A program made the translations under genes and the position numbers. The notes beneath the pieces were generated by a model. It was not told the origin of the DNA and did no database searches. It worked only from the letters and a program-made list of their open reading frames with translations. Shown here piece after piece: positions 44,782-54,400 of a DNA stretch of 64,000 nt (its first letter is position 1; each line of letters starts with the position of its first letter). This DNA comes from Scytonema millei VB511283 (GTDB lineage Bacteria > Cyanobacteriota > Cyanobacteriia > Cyanobacteriales > Chroococcidiopsidaceae), in NCBI RefSeq assembly GCF_000817735.3, contig NZ_JTJC03000001.1, forward strand, positions 1,375,336 through 1,439,335, given 5' to 3'.

Positions 44782-45498
44782 ATGGTTGTTTCACATTTAA
44801 ACCAGGAAAACTATCTAAAAAAACTTTACAATAATCGATTTAGTTATAAAGAGAAAAAAGCTAAAAATGCTCTGTGGAAAGTTCTAATAGAGAATTTTTT
44901 ACAAGCATATGTTGGACGAGACTCAGTTGTATTAGATATTGGGGGGGGATATTGCGAGTTTATCAATCACGTTCAAGCAAAAGAGAAGTATTTAATTGAC
45001 TTAAATCCTGACTCTCAAGTCTTTGCCAATTCTGATGTTGGGGTTGCCCATATCAATCTTCTAGATTCTAAAGAGCGAGATTTATTTACAAAGCGTGTCG
45101 ATCGCATCTTTATTTCTAACTTTTTCGAGCATTTAAATAATAAAGAGGAGTTAATTGAGATTCTATTGTTTTGCTGGGATCGTCTGAAACCTGGCGGTTC
45201 GCTGTTAATTCTTCAACCCAACTTTAAGTACTCGTTTAAGGAATACTATGACTTTATCGATCATGAGTTACCACTAACCCATCTTTCTTTGAAAGAAATA
45301 CTAGAGACTGTAGGCTTTGAAATTAATGTGTTAATTCCTAGATTCCTACCCTATTCAACAAAGGGTAAACTCACCTCACCTCAGCTTTTAAGACTCTACC
45401 TTAAATTGAGAATCCTGTGGAGGTTTTTAGGAGGGCAAATGTTTGTGAAAGCAGTTAAACCTCCCAAAGTTAATGAATTACCAGCAATCGGGAGATAG
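44782..45498 (+). CDS. Class I SAM-dependent methyltransferase
   Basis: 238 residues. Motif I is VVLDIGGGYCEFI, followed by YLIDLNPDSQVF (motif II acidic residue), DRIFISNFFEHL and the post-motif KPGGSLLILQPNFKYSFKEY. The DHELPLTHLSLKEILETVGF segment is common in methyltransferases of polysaccharide clusters. The substrate may be a sugar or lipid headgroup. Five bp separate it from the next epimerase gene, so they are translated together. No membrane segment. Confidence 0.86.
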   Translation: MVVSHLNQENYLKKLYNNRFSYKEKKAKNALWKVLIENFLQAYVGRDSVVLDIGGGYCEFINHVQAKEKYLIDLNPDSQVFANSDVGVAHINLLDSKERDLFTKRVDRIFISNFFEHLNNKEELIEILLFCWDRLKPGGSLLILQPNFKYSFKEYYDFIDHELPLTHLSLKEILETVGFEINVLIPRFLPYSTKGKLTSPQLLRLYLKLRILWRFLGGQMFVKAVKPPKVNELPAIGR

Positions 45499-45503
45499 AT
45501 CTA

Positions 45504-46571
45504 ATGACTCGACAAGTTTTGATTACAGGAGGAGCAGGTTTTGTAGGTAGTACTCTAGCGTTGGGGTTGGCTCAGCGCTATCCTGACTGGCAGATTACTG
45601 CTTTAGATAACCTCAAGCGGCGGGGTTCAGAGCTAAATTTACCTCGACTGAAGCAAGCAGGTATTCAGTTTATTCATGGAGATGTACGAAATCAAGAAGA
45701 TCTCGATCCAGTGGCACTTAAACCCGATTTAATTGTAGAGTGTTCCGCAGAGCCATCAGTTTTAGCGGGATATGCGTCTCCAGGGTACGTACTACAAACA
45801 AATTTGGTGGGAACTATAAACTGTCTGGAATTGGCTCGACAAACTCAGGCAGATTTTATTTTTCTTTCTACTAGTAGAATCTATCCAATTAAGAGCCTTA
45901 GTAGTTTGCAGTTTAAAGAGACAGAAACACGGTTTCAACTCTTAGAGCAACAAAATTTACCAGGAGCATCGAGCCAAGGTGTTGCTGAGAATTTTCCTTT
46001 AAATGGGTCGCGATCGCTTTACGGTGCTACTAAGTTAGCATCAGAGCTGTTGGTGGCTGAATATGCCGAGGCTTATGGACTAAGAACTATAATTAACCGC
46101 TGTGGCGTGCTGACTGGACCCTGGCAAATGGGCAAAGTCGATCAAGGCGTATTTGCTCTGTGGATGGCATTTCACTACTTCAAGCGATCGTTGAAATACA
46201 TTGGCTACGGTGGAACGGGCAAGCAGGTACGAGATTTTTTACATGTAAGCGATCTTCTAAACTTAATTGACCTGCAAATTCATCAATTATCAAAATTAGC
46301 CGGACAGACATTTAATGTAGGCGGCGGGGTAAACAATACACTTTCACTCTGCGAGACGACGCAGCTTTGCCAGGAAATCTGCGGGCATAGCATACCAATT
46401 ACTCCCCTTCCAGCCTCTCGAATGGGTGATGTCCCAATTTTTATCACAGACTCTAGCAAGGTCATGTATGCCACTGGATGGCAACCTCAGAAAGATGCAA
46501 AAACAACTCTAACTGAAATTTATGAGTGGCTGCATAAATTCGAGCAACAAGTTAGCGAGATTTTTCTTTAA
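45504..46571 (+). CDS. NAD-dependent sugar epimerase, CDP-paratose 2-epimerase-like
   Basis: 355 residues. Extended SDR with TGGAGFVGS, the sequence DNLKRRGSELNLPRLKQAGI that is characteristic of CDP-paratose 2-epimerase (RfbE) relatives, SSTRIYPI-like strand (FIFLSTSRIYPI), and an intact catalytic pair Tyr173/Lys177 (SLYGATK). VGGGVNNTLSLCE is the C-terminal cofactor/substrate block. Converts a nucleotide-linked sugar, probably C2 epimerisation of a CDP-hexose, but the substrate cannot be confirmed. It sits 5 bp after the methyltransferase gene and is a second epimerase in the locus, with the Tyr that the first lacks. Confidence 0.87.
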   Translation: MTRQVLITGGAGFVGSTLALGLAQRYPDWQITALDNLKRRGSELNLPRLKQAGIQFIHGDVRNQEDLDPVALKPDLIVECSAEPSVLAGYASPGYVLQTNLVGTINCLELARQTQADFIFLSTSRIYPIKSLSSLQFKETETRFQLLEQQNLPGASSQGVAENFPLNGSRSLYGATKLASELLVAEYAEAYGLRTIINRCGVLTGPWQMGKVDQGVFALWMAFHYFKRSLKYIGYGGTGKQVRDFLHVSDLLNLIDLQIHQLSKLAGQTFNVGGGVNNTLSLCETTQLCQEICGHSIPITPLPASRMGDVPIFITDSSKVMYATGWQPQKDAKTTLTEIYEWLHKFEQQVSEIFL

Positions 46572-46615
46572 GGATTAGTTGTGACACCAGCAATAGGAAG
46601 GCTAAAGCTTCTTTT

Positions 46616-48319
46616 ATGTACAAAACTACAATTTCTAAATTTAATATAGCCTTATTATTTGCCTATCTAATTCCGCCAGCAGTTACCCTATGTTTTATCG
46701 CTATTTTTAGCGTAAATGCTCCTTTTTGGGATCAATGGAGCTTAGTTAATTTGTTTGAAAAAATTATTAAAGGAAAAGTGAGTTTTGTAGATTTTTTTGC
46801 TCAGCATAACGAACATCGCATATTATTTCCAAAAATTATATATACTATTTTGGCTTTTGTATCTAACTGGGATATTAGATACGAATCGTATTTCAGTGTA
46901 TTTTTAGTGGTAATAACTTTTTTGATATTTTACAAAATTTCAACTTTGAATGCAAAAAATAATCTCAACGTATCAAAGCATTTAACCAATATTTTAACCT
47001 GCGTATTGCTGTTTTCTATAGTTCAGTATGAAAACTGGTTATGGGGATTTCAATTAGCATGGTTCTTAGTTAATACTTGTTTAGCAACAGCTGTTTTAAT
47101 TATTTCTTTATCAAATAACTACCCAAAAAGGTTGTACTTGGCTGCAATACCTTGTTTTATAGCCAGTTTTTCTTTAGCGCATGGCTTGCTAACTTGGTTA
47201 GCTGTAATACCTTCAATAGTGTCTATTAAAGGAAATGCTAGACAGAAAAAGATAAGAATTACGATATGGTTATTACTATTTCTACTAAACCTTGTTGCTT
47301 ATTTTATTAACTATCATAAACCAAACCACCATCCCACAACGCTTTTCTTTGTCAAAAATCCATTAGCGACTTTACATTACTTTTTTACTCTTCTAGGAAC
47401 TCCACTTATATATAAGGCTATTCTTCCCACACTCGTAGGAATAATATTTTTTGGAGTTTTTCTATTGTTAACATTTCACTTTGTCAAAAAAACTAACTTC
47501 ATGTTAAATATAGACTTAGAAGTAGCATCTTGGATATCAATAGGTTTATTTGCAATTCTCTTCGCTCTTGTAACTACTCTAGGTAGAGCAGGCTATGGAG
47601 TTGGACATGCCATGTCAGTGAAATATATAACCTCTTCAATATTACTAATTATTTCTACCATCCATTTGTCGCAAATATTTTTATCAAACAATAGTTTCAT
47701 TATTGGGATTGTGCTGGGTCTTTTTCTGATGAATTCCATTAATCAACTTCCCCAAATCAGTTCTCTTCATTTACAAAGACAAGCTGGTGAAACTTGCCTA
47801 GCGTTAATAAAATTTATAGAAGGAACTGAACATAAATGTTTTGAAGGTTTGCTTCCACTTTCTTTTAATAGTCAGCTAAAAAATTATGCAGAAACATTGG
47901 AAGAAATAGGTTTGAGAGAGTTTCCAAAAGATATATCTTTCATGACTAAGCCAATCAAGAGCTATGGGAGTTTAGACTATCCCTCTACAACAAAAAACTC
48001 TATAACAAATAGTAGAAATGGACGTATAAATTTGAGCGGGTGGTGTACGCTACCGAATAGTCAAGAACTTCCGAAAATAGTACTGTTTTCTTATGGGAGT
48101 AGCAAATCTTTTTTTGCTGATGTGCTTGTAAACCCAGGTAGTTCTAACATTGCTAAAGCTTTCAACTTTAATCGCATCAATAAAATCAGATGGAACGCTA
48201 ATATTTCAACTAAGTTTCTGCCGCTTGGAGAGACTGTAATTAAAGCTTGGATATACGAACCTGCGGATAAGCAATTTATCAAGTTGAATGGTGAAATTAA
48301 GGTAAACGTGGTGGAATAA
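46616..48319 (+). CDS. Large polytopic membrane protein, GT-C-like
   Basis: 567 residues with about ten hydrophobic segments in the first 400 residues and a soluble C-terminal part (about 400-567). Between the first two helices is a loop NAPFWDQWSLVNLFEKIIKG and then FFAQHNEHRILFPK. An acidic loop at this place is typical of GT-C glycosyltransferases, which use polyprenyl-linked sugars, and the DQW/HNEHR pattern occurs in a group of bacterial membrane proteins of glycan clusters (from memory). The C-terminal region may be a beta-domain on the outer side. No firm family name. It follows the epimerase by 44 bp. Confidence 0.7.
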   Translation: MYKTTISKFNIALLFAYLIPPAVTLCFIAIFSVNAPFWDQWSLVNLFEKIIKGKVSFVDFFAQHNEHRILFPKIIYTILAFVSNWDIRYESYFSVFLVVITFLIFYKISTLNAKNNLNVSKHLTNILTCVLLFSIVQYENWLWGFQLAWFLVNTCLATAVLIISLSNNYPKRLYLAAIPCFIASFSLAHGLLTWLAVIPSIVSIKGNARQKKIRITIWLLLFLLNLVAYFINYHKPNHHPTTLFFVKNPLATLHYFFTLLGTPLIYKAILPTLVGIIFFGVFLLLTFHFVKKTNFMLNIDLEVASWISIGLFAILFALVTTLGRAGYGVGHAMSVKYITSSILLIISTIHLSQIFLSNNSFIIGIVLGLFLMNSINQLPQISSLHLQRQAGETCLALIKFIEGTEHKCFEGLLPLSFNSQLKNYAETLEEIGLREFPKDISFMTKPIKSYGSLDYPSTTKNSITNSRNGRINLSGWCTLPNSQELPKIVLFSYGSSKSFFADVLVNPGSSNIAKAFNFNRINKIRWNANISTKFLPLGETVIKAWIYEPADKQFIKLNGEIKVNVVE

Positions 48320-48456
48320 AAATTTTAAATCAAAACTAATTTTTCCATTCATGGTTTTTAAGCGATCGCTCAAAAGACATTTCAAAAAATTATTAAATTC
48401 GTACGATACCTAAAAATAATAAAAAGAATTGATTTGAGTAATTAAAGGTCGAAGAC

Positions 48457-50169
48457 ATGAATCTAAATCAACGCATCCCAAAATTAACTGTTAATCTAGA
48501 TAGAACTGAAGCAATTAATGTATTTGCGATCGCTGTTTTTTGGGTTTTTATGATTGTCTTGGTTAATCCTTTAGGCGATTTTCCTCTTATTGATGACTGG
48601 GCATTCGGAAAATCTGTAAAATCTATTATTGAACAAGGCGATTTTTATTTCTCAAGTTGGAATGGCATGAATCTATTCTCTCAAATTTTATGGGGAGCTT
48701 TGTTTTGCCTACCATTTGGTTTTTCTTTTACTGCTCTTAGATTCTCAACTTTAACCTTGGGTTTAATAGGTATTTTGTCTACTTATGGACTCTTTAGAGA
48801 AGTAAAGTTATCACCTAAAATTGCTCTTTGCGGCACTTTGATAGTTGCAGTTAATCCGTTATATTTTTTACTTTCTAATACATTTATGACCGATGTTCCT
48901 TTTTTTGCTTTTGCTATTTTGTCCTTGCTATTTTTAATACGTGGACTTAGGAAGAATTCAGGCATAGAAATTTATATTGGTGTCTTTATTGTCTGTGTAG
49001 CTTTACTAATCCGTCAATTAGCAATGGCAATACTTCTAGCTTTTGGCTGTGCGTATCTATTTAAAAATGGGTTTAATAGTAAAAATTTTTTTAAAGGTTT
49101 TTTTCCAGCAAGCTTAGGCTTGTTAGTACAGTTCATTTATCAAAAATGGCTGACTTTACACTTAGCAAATCACAATGCTTACGGCACCCAGGTCAAAAAT
49201 ATATTCAATATTTTATCAGAAAAAGGAATTGAATATATTCTTTACAAGTTTACTTCTCAAACTATCGTTTCTCTAGTTTATTTAGGTCTATTTATATTTC
49301 CATTTCTAGTTATTTTGTTGCCAGTTAAATTTAAAAACTTTACTTGTCAACAAAAAAACATTGGTTTATTTTTTGTTGCCTCTATTTCTACTATAATAGT
49401 AGGAAGATTAATAATATCTAATAAGTTAATACCATATCCAAATAATATCTTATCTAAGTTTGGGTTCGGACCTTTATTTCTACGTGATACCTACTATAGT
49501 TTCAATGAGATAATCATACCAGACGCTCTCAAAATATTTTGGGTATTTGTAACAGTAGTAGGAGGCATAGGAGCTGCTATCTTAATTATGTATTTATTTT
49601 TTAGTATTTGGCAAATTTTTTCTAAAAATTTTATCTCTGAATTGAGTAAAAAATGGTTGAGCGTTTTCATTTTATCTACAATTCTCATCTATTTTTTTCC
49701 TCTAGGTATAGGAATATTATTCGATCGCTATTTAATTTTTTTAATCCCTTTGTTAATAATGCTCGTTGCACTACCTTTCATAAACATTAATGATAAAAAA
49801 AATAACTCTACAGCTATTGTTATTGCCCTAAGTACTATTTTAGTTTTCGGAGCATTTACTCTTGGGGCAACACATGACTACTTATCTTGGAACCGAATTC
49901 GCTGGCAAGCTTTAAATAATTTAATGCAAGAATTTCAGATAACCCCTAACCATATAGATGGTGGCTTTGAATTTAATGGCTGGTATTTATATGATTCTAA
50001 GTATAAGCCTAAACATAATCGGAGCTTTTGGTGGGTTGATAAAGATGATTATGTAGTTTCCTTTGCAGCATTTACTGGTTATGAAGAAGTGAAACGATAT
50101 CCTTTAAAAAGATGGCTTCCTTTTGGACCAGATAAAATTGTTGTTTTACATAAAACTACGAACGGCTGA
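48457..50169 (+). CDS. GT39/ArnT-like polytopic glycosyltransferase
   Basis: 570 residues, about eleven membrane segments. The first luminal loop has LGDFPLIDDWAFGKSVKSII with the acidic pair expected of the PMT/ArnT-type GT-C fold, then MTDVPFFAFAILSLLFLIRG, a strand common to this group. The C-terminal residues (GGFEFNGWYLYDSKYKPKHN) are soluble and extracytoplasmic. Likely transfers a sugar from a polyprenyl phosphate donor to a surface polymer or lipid. A HIP1-like GCGATCGC lies near its start. The acceptor is unknown. Confidence 0.78.
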   Translation: MNLNQRIPKLTVNLDRTEAINVFAIAVFWVFMIVLVNPLGDFPLIDDWAFGKSVKSIIEQGDFYFSSWNGMNLFSQILWGALFCLPFGFSFTALRFSTLTLGLIGILSTYGLFREVKLSPKIALCGTLIVAVNPLYFLLSNTFMTDVPFFAFAILSLLFLIRGLRKNSGIEIYIGVFIVCVALLIRQLAMAILLAFGCAYLFKNGFNSKNFFKGFFPASLGLLVQFIYQKWLTLHLANHNAYGTQVKNIFNILSEKGIEYILYKFTSQTIVSLVYLGLFIFPFLVILLPVKFKNFTCQQKNIGLFFVASISTIIVGRLIISNKLIPYPNNILSKFGFGPLFLRDTYYSFNEIIIPDALKIFWVFVTVVGGIGAAILIMYLFFSIWQIFSKNFISELSKKWLSVFILSTILIYFFPLGIGILFDRYLIFLIPLLIMLVALPFININDKKNNSTAIVIALSTILVFGAFTLGATHDYLSWNRIRWQALNNLMQEFQITPNHIDGGFEFNGWYLYDSKYKPKHNRSFWWVDKDDYVVSFAAFTGYEEVKRYPLKRWLPFGPDKIVVLHKTTNG

Positions 50170-50214
50170 ACGATTAGTCATTAGCAATTTTGATTGTAAT
50201 AAAACTAATTATCG

Positions 50215-52425
50215 ATGAATCAAAAAAACTATAAGTCGATTGCGCATAATGCGCAATACTATATTCAAATAATTAAACATTCTCTATTTTTTATACTTTG
50301 GGCAATCGTCTTAATCTACTGTTTTTTAATTTTCATACCAATACCAAATAGCTTAGGAACAGATTTAGAGTTATCTTGGCAATTTGCTATTAGCCGCGCA
50401 GCTGTAGACAAACTGATTTTTGGGAAAGACATCATATTCACCTACGGTCCGCTTGGATACTTAATTCATGGAGCAGCGTTAGAGCAAAATTTCTTCACAG
50501 TAACAAAATTTCGTTTTATTGTATACTTCATTTTGTTTGTAGCGGTCTCTTTAAAAATAGTAAATCTAAAGACGAGTTCACAAAAATTAGCGCTGTTCTC
50601 AAGCTGGTTTTTTCTGATTTCGATAAACGTATCAGTGACTTATCAAAATATATCAGTGGATTATCAAATCTTATTTATATTTTTAATTATTTTATCTATA
50701 CTCGATCGCTTACCTATAAAGTTAATTAGATTGTGTGCTGTAAGTTTAGGTGCTTTTGCGGGTTTCTGTCTATTAACCAAGTTTACTCTTGGGATAGCTA
50801 CTATTGGTTCTCTCGTTCTATTCTTTTTTGGAAATCTTTTTAGTTGTATTAAGAAAAACTCAAATTATCTTATCAGTCTTTTTGCCTTAATAGATTCATT
50901 ATTAGCCGCAATATCAGTATCTTTCCTACTATTATCACCAGATTACTACGTATCAAACTTCCATAAGATACTAGTTTGTCTTGTTTTTTCTAGTGCTGCT
51001 GGATCGCTAGCTTGGGTTCTTCAGCTAAAGCTAAACCGTAAGATCGTTCTTAAAATAGGAGAAAAAATTATTAAGAGAGAGAACTTCAGTAGTAAATCTG
51101 TTGTTTGGACTGTAAGTTGGTGCGTATTTTACGTAATTTACTGTGTTTGTTTTTTTGCAATCATTTTTTACTCTTATCCTTCTTTGATAGATTATTTTAA
51201 AAACTCTATAGATATGGCATCTAACTATTCTAGTGCCATGAGCCTTGTTGGTCCCCGACGAGAGTTATTTCTTGCAGTATCAGAACTAATTTTAATATCT
51301 ATTCTTTTAGTTTTAGTCGCAAGAGTAGGAAAGTTGGGTTTTGCATTAGCTTTGTTTCTATGTTTATTTTTAGCTTTTAAGCATGGATTTGTACGCCATA
51401 GTGCTAATCATATTATTATTTTTAGTTGGTGTACGTTGATTATAGTCTCATTATCTATACCAAAACTGAGAGCAATACGCGCTCAAAAATTTTCTTATCT
51501 GCTATGTCTTTACGCCTTAATTATAGCTTTTATATTTTGGATACCATTAGGAGCTAGTAGTCCTCGCTCTGTTACTCCAGATATGGCGATCGCAAATTTA
51601 TCACAATTATTTAATGTAATTTCTTTACAGGCTAGCGTACGAGCAAATAGCAACAATAATTTAGCTGCAAAAAAATTACCTACTAGTATGACAAGCATAA
51701 TAAAAAATAAAAAAATTGATATTGTTCCTTGGGAAATATCATTAGTAGCAGCAAACGACCTAAACTGGAAGCCGCGACCAATATTTCAATCTTACTCAGC
51801 TTATACAACTGCTCTTGATAACATTAACTTTAAAAGTTTATCAGCAGAGCCGAGAGACTATATCTTCTATGATTTTTCTGCCATAGATGGTAGACATCCT
51901 TTTTTTGATGAACCTAGAACTTTTACTTATATTTTTTGTAACTATAAATTAAATTCTTATCTATCTAAGTCTATCGAACCAAATCAATTTTCTTATCCAA
52001 CAAACTTATTACTTTTAGAAAAGCTTCCTTCGAGTGGATGTTTCCCAAGTGTTTCAACAAGTAAAACGTCAACTGTCCGTTGGAATAATTCTCAGCATAT
52101 AGAAGCAAGCGATCGCTCTATAATTCTTGCAAAAGTTAAATTCACGTATTCTCTCTTTGGTAAAATCTATAAAAGCTTGTTTAGAAGCCCACCTGTAATG
52201 ATGCAAGTAACTTATGCAGATGGTAGCAAACGAGACTACAGAATTATTCCTGAGAATTCAGAAAATGGTGTTATAGTTAGTCACCTACCTAAAGATGACA
52301 ATGAAGCTTTGTCTTTCTTTCGCAGACAATTACCCGCTCAAGTCCAGTCATTCAGGTTCCATGCAACTAATTCTCTCTTATACTCACCAACCATAGAAAT
52401 AAATTTTTTATCACTACATATCTGA
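50215..52425 (+). CDS. Large polytopic membrane protein with C-terminal extracytoplasmic domain
   Basis: 736 residues. About twelve membrane segments occupy residues 20-440; the last 280 residues are soluble. The first extracytoplasmic loop reads NSLGTDLELSWQFAISRAAV, then FTYGPLGYLIHGA, a loop pattern I have seen in bacterial surface-polymer membrane proteins without known function. It follows the GT39-like gene by 45 bp. The high lysine/asparagine and low GC content matches the two genes before it and differs from the left half of the window. Function not recognised; a GT-C relative or polymerase is possible. Confidence 0.68.
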   Translation: MNQKNYKSIAHNAQYYIQIIKHSLFFILWAIVLIYCFLIFIPIPNSLGTDLELSWQFAISRAAVDKLIFGKDIIFTYGPLGYLIHGAALEQNFFTVTKFRFIVYFILFVAVSLKIVNLKTSSQKLALFSSWFFLISINVSVTYQNISVDYQILFIFLIILSILDRLPIKLIRLCAVSLGAFAGFCLLTKFTLGIATIGSLVLFFFGNLFSCIKKNSNYLISLFALIDSLLAAISVSFLLLSPDYYVSNFHKILVCLVFSSAAGSLAWVLQLKLNRKIVLKIGEKIIKRENFSSKSVVWTVSWCVFYVIYCVCFFAIIFYSYPSLIDYFKNSIDMASNYSSAMSLVGPRRELFLAVSELILISILLVLVARVGKLGFALALFLCLFLAFKHGFVRHSANHIIIFSWCTLIIVSLSIPKLRAIRAQKFSYLLCLYALIIAFIFWIPLGASSPRSVTPDMAIANLSQLFNVISLQASVRANSNNNLAAKKLPTSMTSIIKNKKIDIVPWEISLVAANDLNWKPRPIFQSYSAYTTALDNINFKSLSAEPRDYIFYDFSAIDGRHPFFDEPRTFTYIFCNYKLNSYLSKSIEPNQFSYPTNLLLLEKLPSSGCFPSVSTSKTSTVRWNNSQHIEASDRSIILAKVKFTYSLFGKIYKSLFRSPPVMMQVTYADGSKRDYRIIPENSENGVIVSHLPKDDNEALSFFRRQLPAQVQSFRFHATNSLLYSPTIEINFLSLHI

Positions 52426-52479
52426 TTCCTCTTTTGTTGCTTGGGCAGAGTTAAAATAAGAAAAGGAGTGCTAGAAACT
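52426..52479. other. Short gap after the glycan locus
   Basis: 54 bp with no feature seen; the IS701-like remnant begins just after. Confidence 0.3.
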
Positions 52480-52800
52480 ATGCTGTGGCTATATTTCTTA
52501 CAAGATACACCTTGGGATGTTAAAGCCTTGCGATAAATCTGATTGTGTTAATCAAAGTGTTAGTTGGGGACGAACCGCTCGTATTATGTATAGCTAAACA
52601 GTCATTGGTAACTTAGGTAGAACAGCAAATGCTATTGTCTTGGTTAATGCCTACGCTCTGCTTGTTTTGAATGAACTAAGAGGTGCTAATCGCCTCATCT
52701 ATTGCATTGAGCTGGATTTTCTTCGCCTTTACTTTAAACTCGCAGATTATCGCTTTTCTTATGCTATTACGCTTGGCATAAGAAATCAAGAAAATTGAAC
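52480..52800 (+). pseudogene. Decayed IS701-type transposase remnant
   Basis: Pieces of an IS701/IS4-type DDE transposase can be read with internal stops and deletions. First LWLYFLQDTPWDVKALR (compare the HFLTESPW part of such transposases), then, about 80 nt later, GNLGRTANAIVLVNAYAL, which matches the conserved GNLGKTxNGIVSVNAYG block, then YFKLADY and YAI near the ADS and AIRSNHG blocks. No intact frame spans the region. It lies between the glycan locus and the tRNA-half and marks past transposition. Family call is from remembered sequence. Confidence 0.58.
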
Positions 52801-52899
52801 AGCTAAAAAGCAACGCCGAGTCGCCCTACGTCTGCGACATGAATGTACGTGGTTTTGGGCTTCCCGACCGCTTTTCGATCGAGAGAGATATTGCTAAGT

Positions 52900-52934
52900 A
52901 AAAAAAGGATAGTAGGTTGGGTTTTCTACTATCC
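52900..52934 (-). terminator. Intrinsic terminator, minus strand
   Basis: GGATAGTAG and CTACTATCC form a perfect 9-bp stem with a 10-nt loop; on the minus strand it runs into TTTTTTT. It lies about 90 nt past the minus-strand tRNA-half and could have ended that transcript. Confidence 0.75.
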
Positions 52935-53020
52935 TCCACTTATTGTTGTATTGCTTACAATTCTAGTACTTGTACCTGCCAAATTGTACCAGCTATGTTT
53001 TCACATCTAGTTTTTTCCGA

Positions 53021-53069
53021 TGGCTCAAGGCAGATTTGAACTGCCGACCTTGGGCTTATGAGTCCCAAG
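53021..53069 (-). tRNA. tRNA-like 3' half with CAT anticodon; no 5' half found (possible att remnant)
   Basis: On the minus strand the order is an anticodon arm (CTTGGG, loop with CAT, CCCAAG), AGGTC, a perfect T-arm (GGCAG TTCAAAT CTGCC) and the acceptor 3' strand TTGAGCC with A. The matching acceptor 5' strand (GGCTCAA) and a D-arm are not found in the next 100 nt, so the gene is a half. The anticodon stem also has a mismatch next to the loop, making the loop larger than seven. tRNA 3' ends are common attachment sites of integrative elements, and mobile genes start right after this point. Confidence 0.55.
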
Positions 53070-53297
53070 AAGAAGCTTTATTTATCAATACTTTCAGGCT
53101 TTAAAAAAGAATTTTACCCCAAACTTACCCCAATAATCATAAATAGTACCTCATTCGCTTCTCGAACGCTTGTCCACCTTCTCGAAAATTATTTGCTTAA
53201 AAAGATTATCTAGAGATTCCAGGGTCAACTAGCCCTAATCGTTACTAGCCGTTGTCTGTAGCGATGACAATTGCTATATTGTCAATGTATTGCAAGT

Positions 53298-53573
53298 ATG
53301 ACAAGTACAACAACGATGCTAACTGTCAGATTGGACGAAGAAACAGAACGACAGCTAGGAGATATCCTAGCCCGCGAAAAAGATACTAATCGTAGCGAGT
53401 TGATTAAACGCCTTATCCGCGATCGCTGGCTGACATTGCAGGTAGGTAAAACTCTGGTGGAAAGACGCGGCGGACACCCCCAGCATTTATTACAGGATGC
53501 TCCAGCCGATTTATCAGAACGCCAAAACCGCAAAGCGGCGATCGCTGAATATTTGAAGAAACGTCACTCATGA
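53298..53573 (+). CDS. Ribbon-helix-helix antitoxin
   Basis: 91 residues from the ATG giving MTSTTTMLTVRLDEETERQL; a 100-residue reading starts at a TTG-type codon upstream. The N-terminus is a CopG/RHH DNA-binding fold (LTVRLDEETERQLGDILARE, RSELIKRLIRDRW). The C-terminal half wraps the toxin in this family and is basic. It represses its own promoter and neutralises the PIN toxin. The stop overlaps the next start by 4 nt, a standard toxin-antitoxin arrangement. First gene of the mobile region after the tRNA-half. Confidence 0.85.
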   Translation: MTSTTTMLTVRLDEETERQLGDILAREKDTNRSELIKRLIRDRWLTLQVGKTLVERRGGHPQHLLQDAPADLSERQNRKAAIAEYLKKRHS

Positions 53574-53995
53574 CCTATCATCCGATTGTTCTAGCGGATA
53601 GCGGTTTTTTATTTGCTTACTACAGTGCCAAAGATAAATATCATGGCTTGGTACGGCGCTTCTTTGAAAGCTTTACGTCGAAGCTACTAACGACATCGCC
53701 TATTTGCACAGAAGTCATGTGGCTGCTTAGCTCCGACTGGCAGACACAAAATGAATTTCTTTTAGATGTGGCTAAAGGACTTTATGAGTGCGAGCAACTT
53801 TTACCACAAGACTTTTCCCGTATTGCTGAACTCAACGCTCAGTATGCCGATCTCCCAGGAGACTTTGCCGATTTATCCTTGATTGCTATCTCCGAGCGTC
53901 TAGACATTGCAGCGATCGCTACTTTAGACAGTGATTTTGATATTTACCGCCGCTATCGGAAACAGCCTTTTGAGCGGGTGTTTCGACCGGAGTAA
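53570..53995 (+). CDS. PIN-domain toxin (VapC-like ribonuclease)
   Basis: 141 residues. PIN fold with the acidic residues of the metal site: Asp10 (VLADSGFLFAYY), Glu48 (ICTEVMWLL), Asp98/Asp101 (PGDFADLSLIA) and Asp120 (TLDSDFDIY). PIN toxins cut RNA, often tRNA or rRNA, when the antitoxin is lost. The 4-nt overlap with the RHH gene makes the pair certain as a module. Such pairs stabilise plasmids and integrated elements. Confidence 0.87.
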   Translation: MTYHPIVLADSGFLFAYYSAKDKYHGLVRRFFESFTSKLLTTSPICTEVMWLLSSDWQTQNEFLLDVAKGLYECEQLLPQDFSRIAELNAQYADLPGDFADLSLIAISERLDIAAIATLDSDFDIYRRYRKQPFERVFRPE

Positions 53996-54400
53996 AGAGC
54001 GTTTTCTCAATCTCCGCCTTTGCAAGCTTTTTCACGCTCGACTCCCTCCCATTCCAACAAACGTTCTCTATACCTCTCCATTTTCAAGTAACACTGTCTT
54101 GGTAGCTTTCTCTGACATCTGATATTTTTTATTTATAGTATCTTTATTTTGTGAAATAAGTATTTTACAGCATTCTTACAAAGATCGAATTATTATTTAA
54201 ATATATGCTGTAGGAAAATATTTGCAATAGACACTGTATTTAGTTCCGATTATTTAAGTTTTTATACAAAGTTTTCTACCTATTAAATTGAAATCAAAAA
54301 TTTCAAAATCATCCCGAAGTGAGTTGGCTTTTTAGAAGCTTCGGGCAAATTGCTGTCAAACAATATTCTACTAACAAACTAAAGTTAGCAAGCATTTTTT
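53996..54400. other. Non-coding gap before the split helicase gene
   Basis: 405 bp, AT-rich. One inverted repeat (CCCGAAG at 54313 and CTTCGGG at 54339) without a T-run lies 55 bp upstream of the helicase gene. No ORF of merit: the small reading at 53931-54122 overlaps the toxin in another frame. Confidence 0.4.

Noticed and set aside
52580-52900. Intact transposase or tRNA array in the gap after the glycan locus
   Set aside because: Only fragments with stops were readable, and only a 3' tRNA half; nothing complete.
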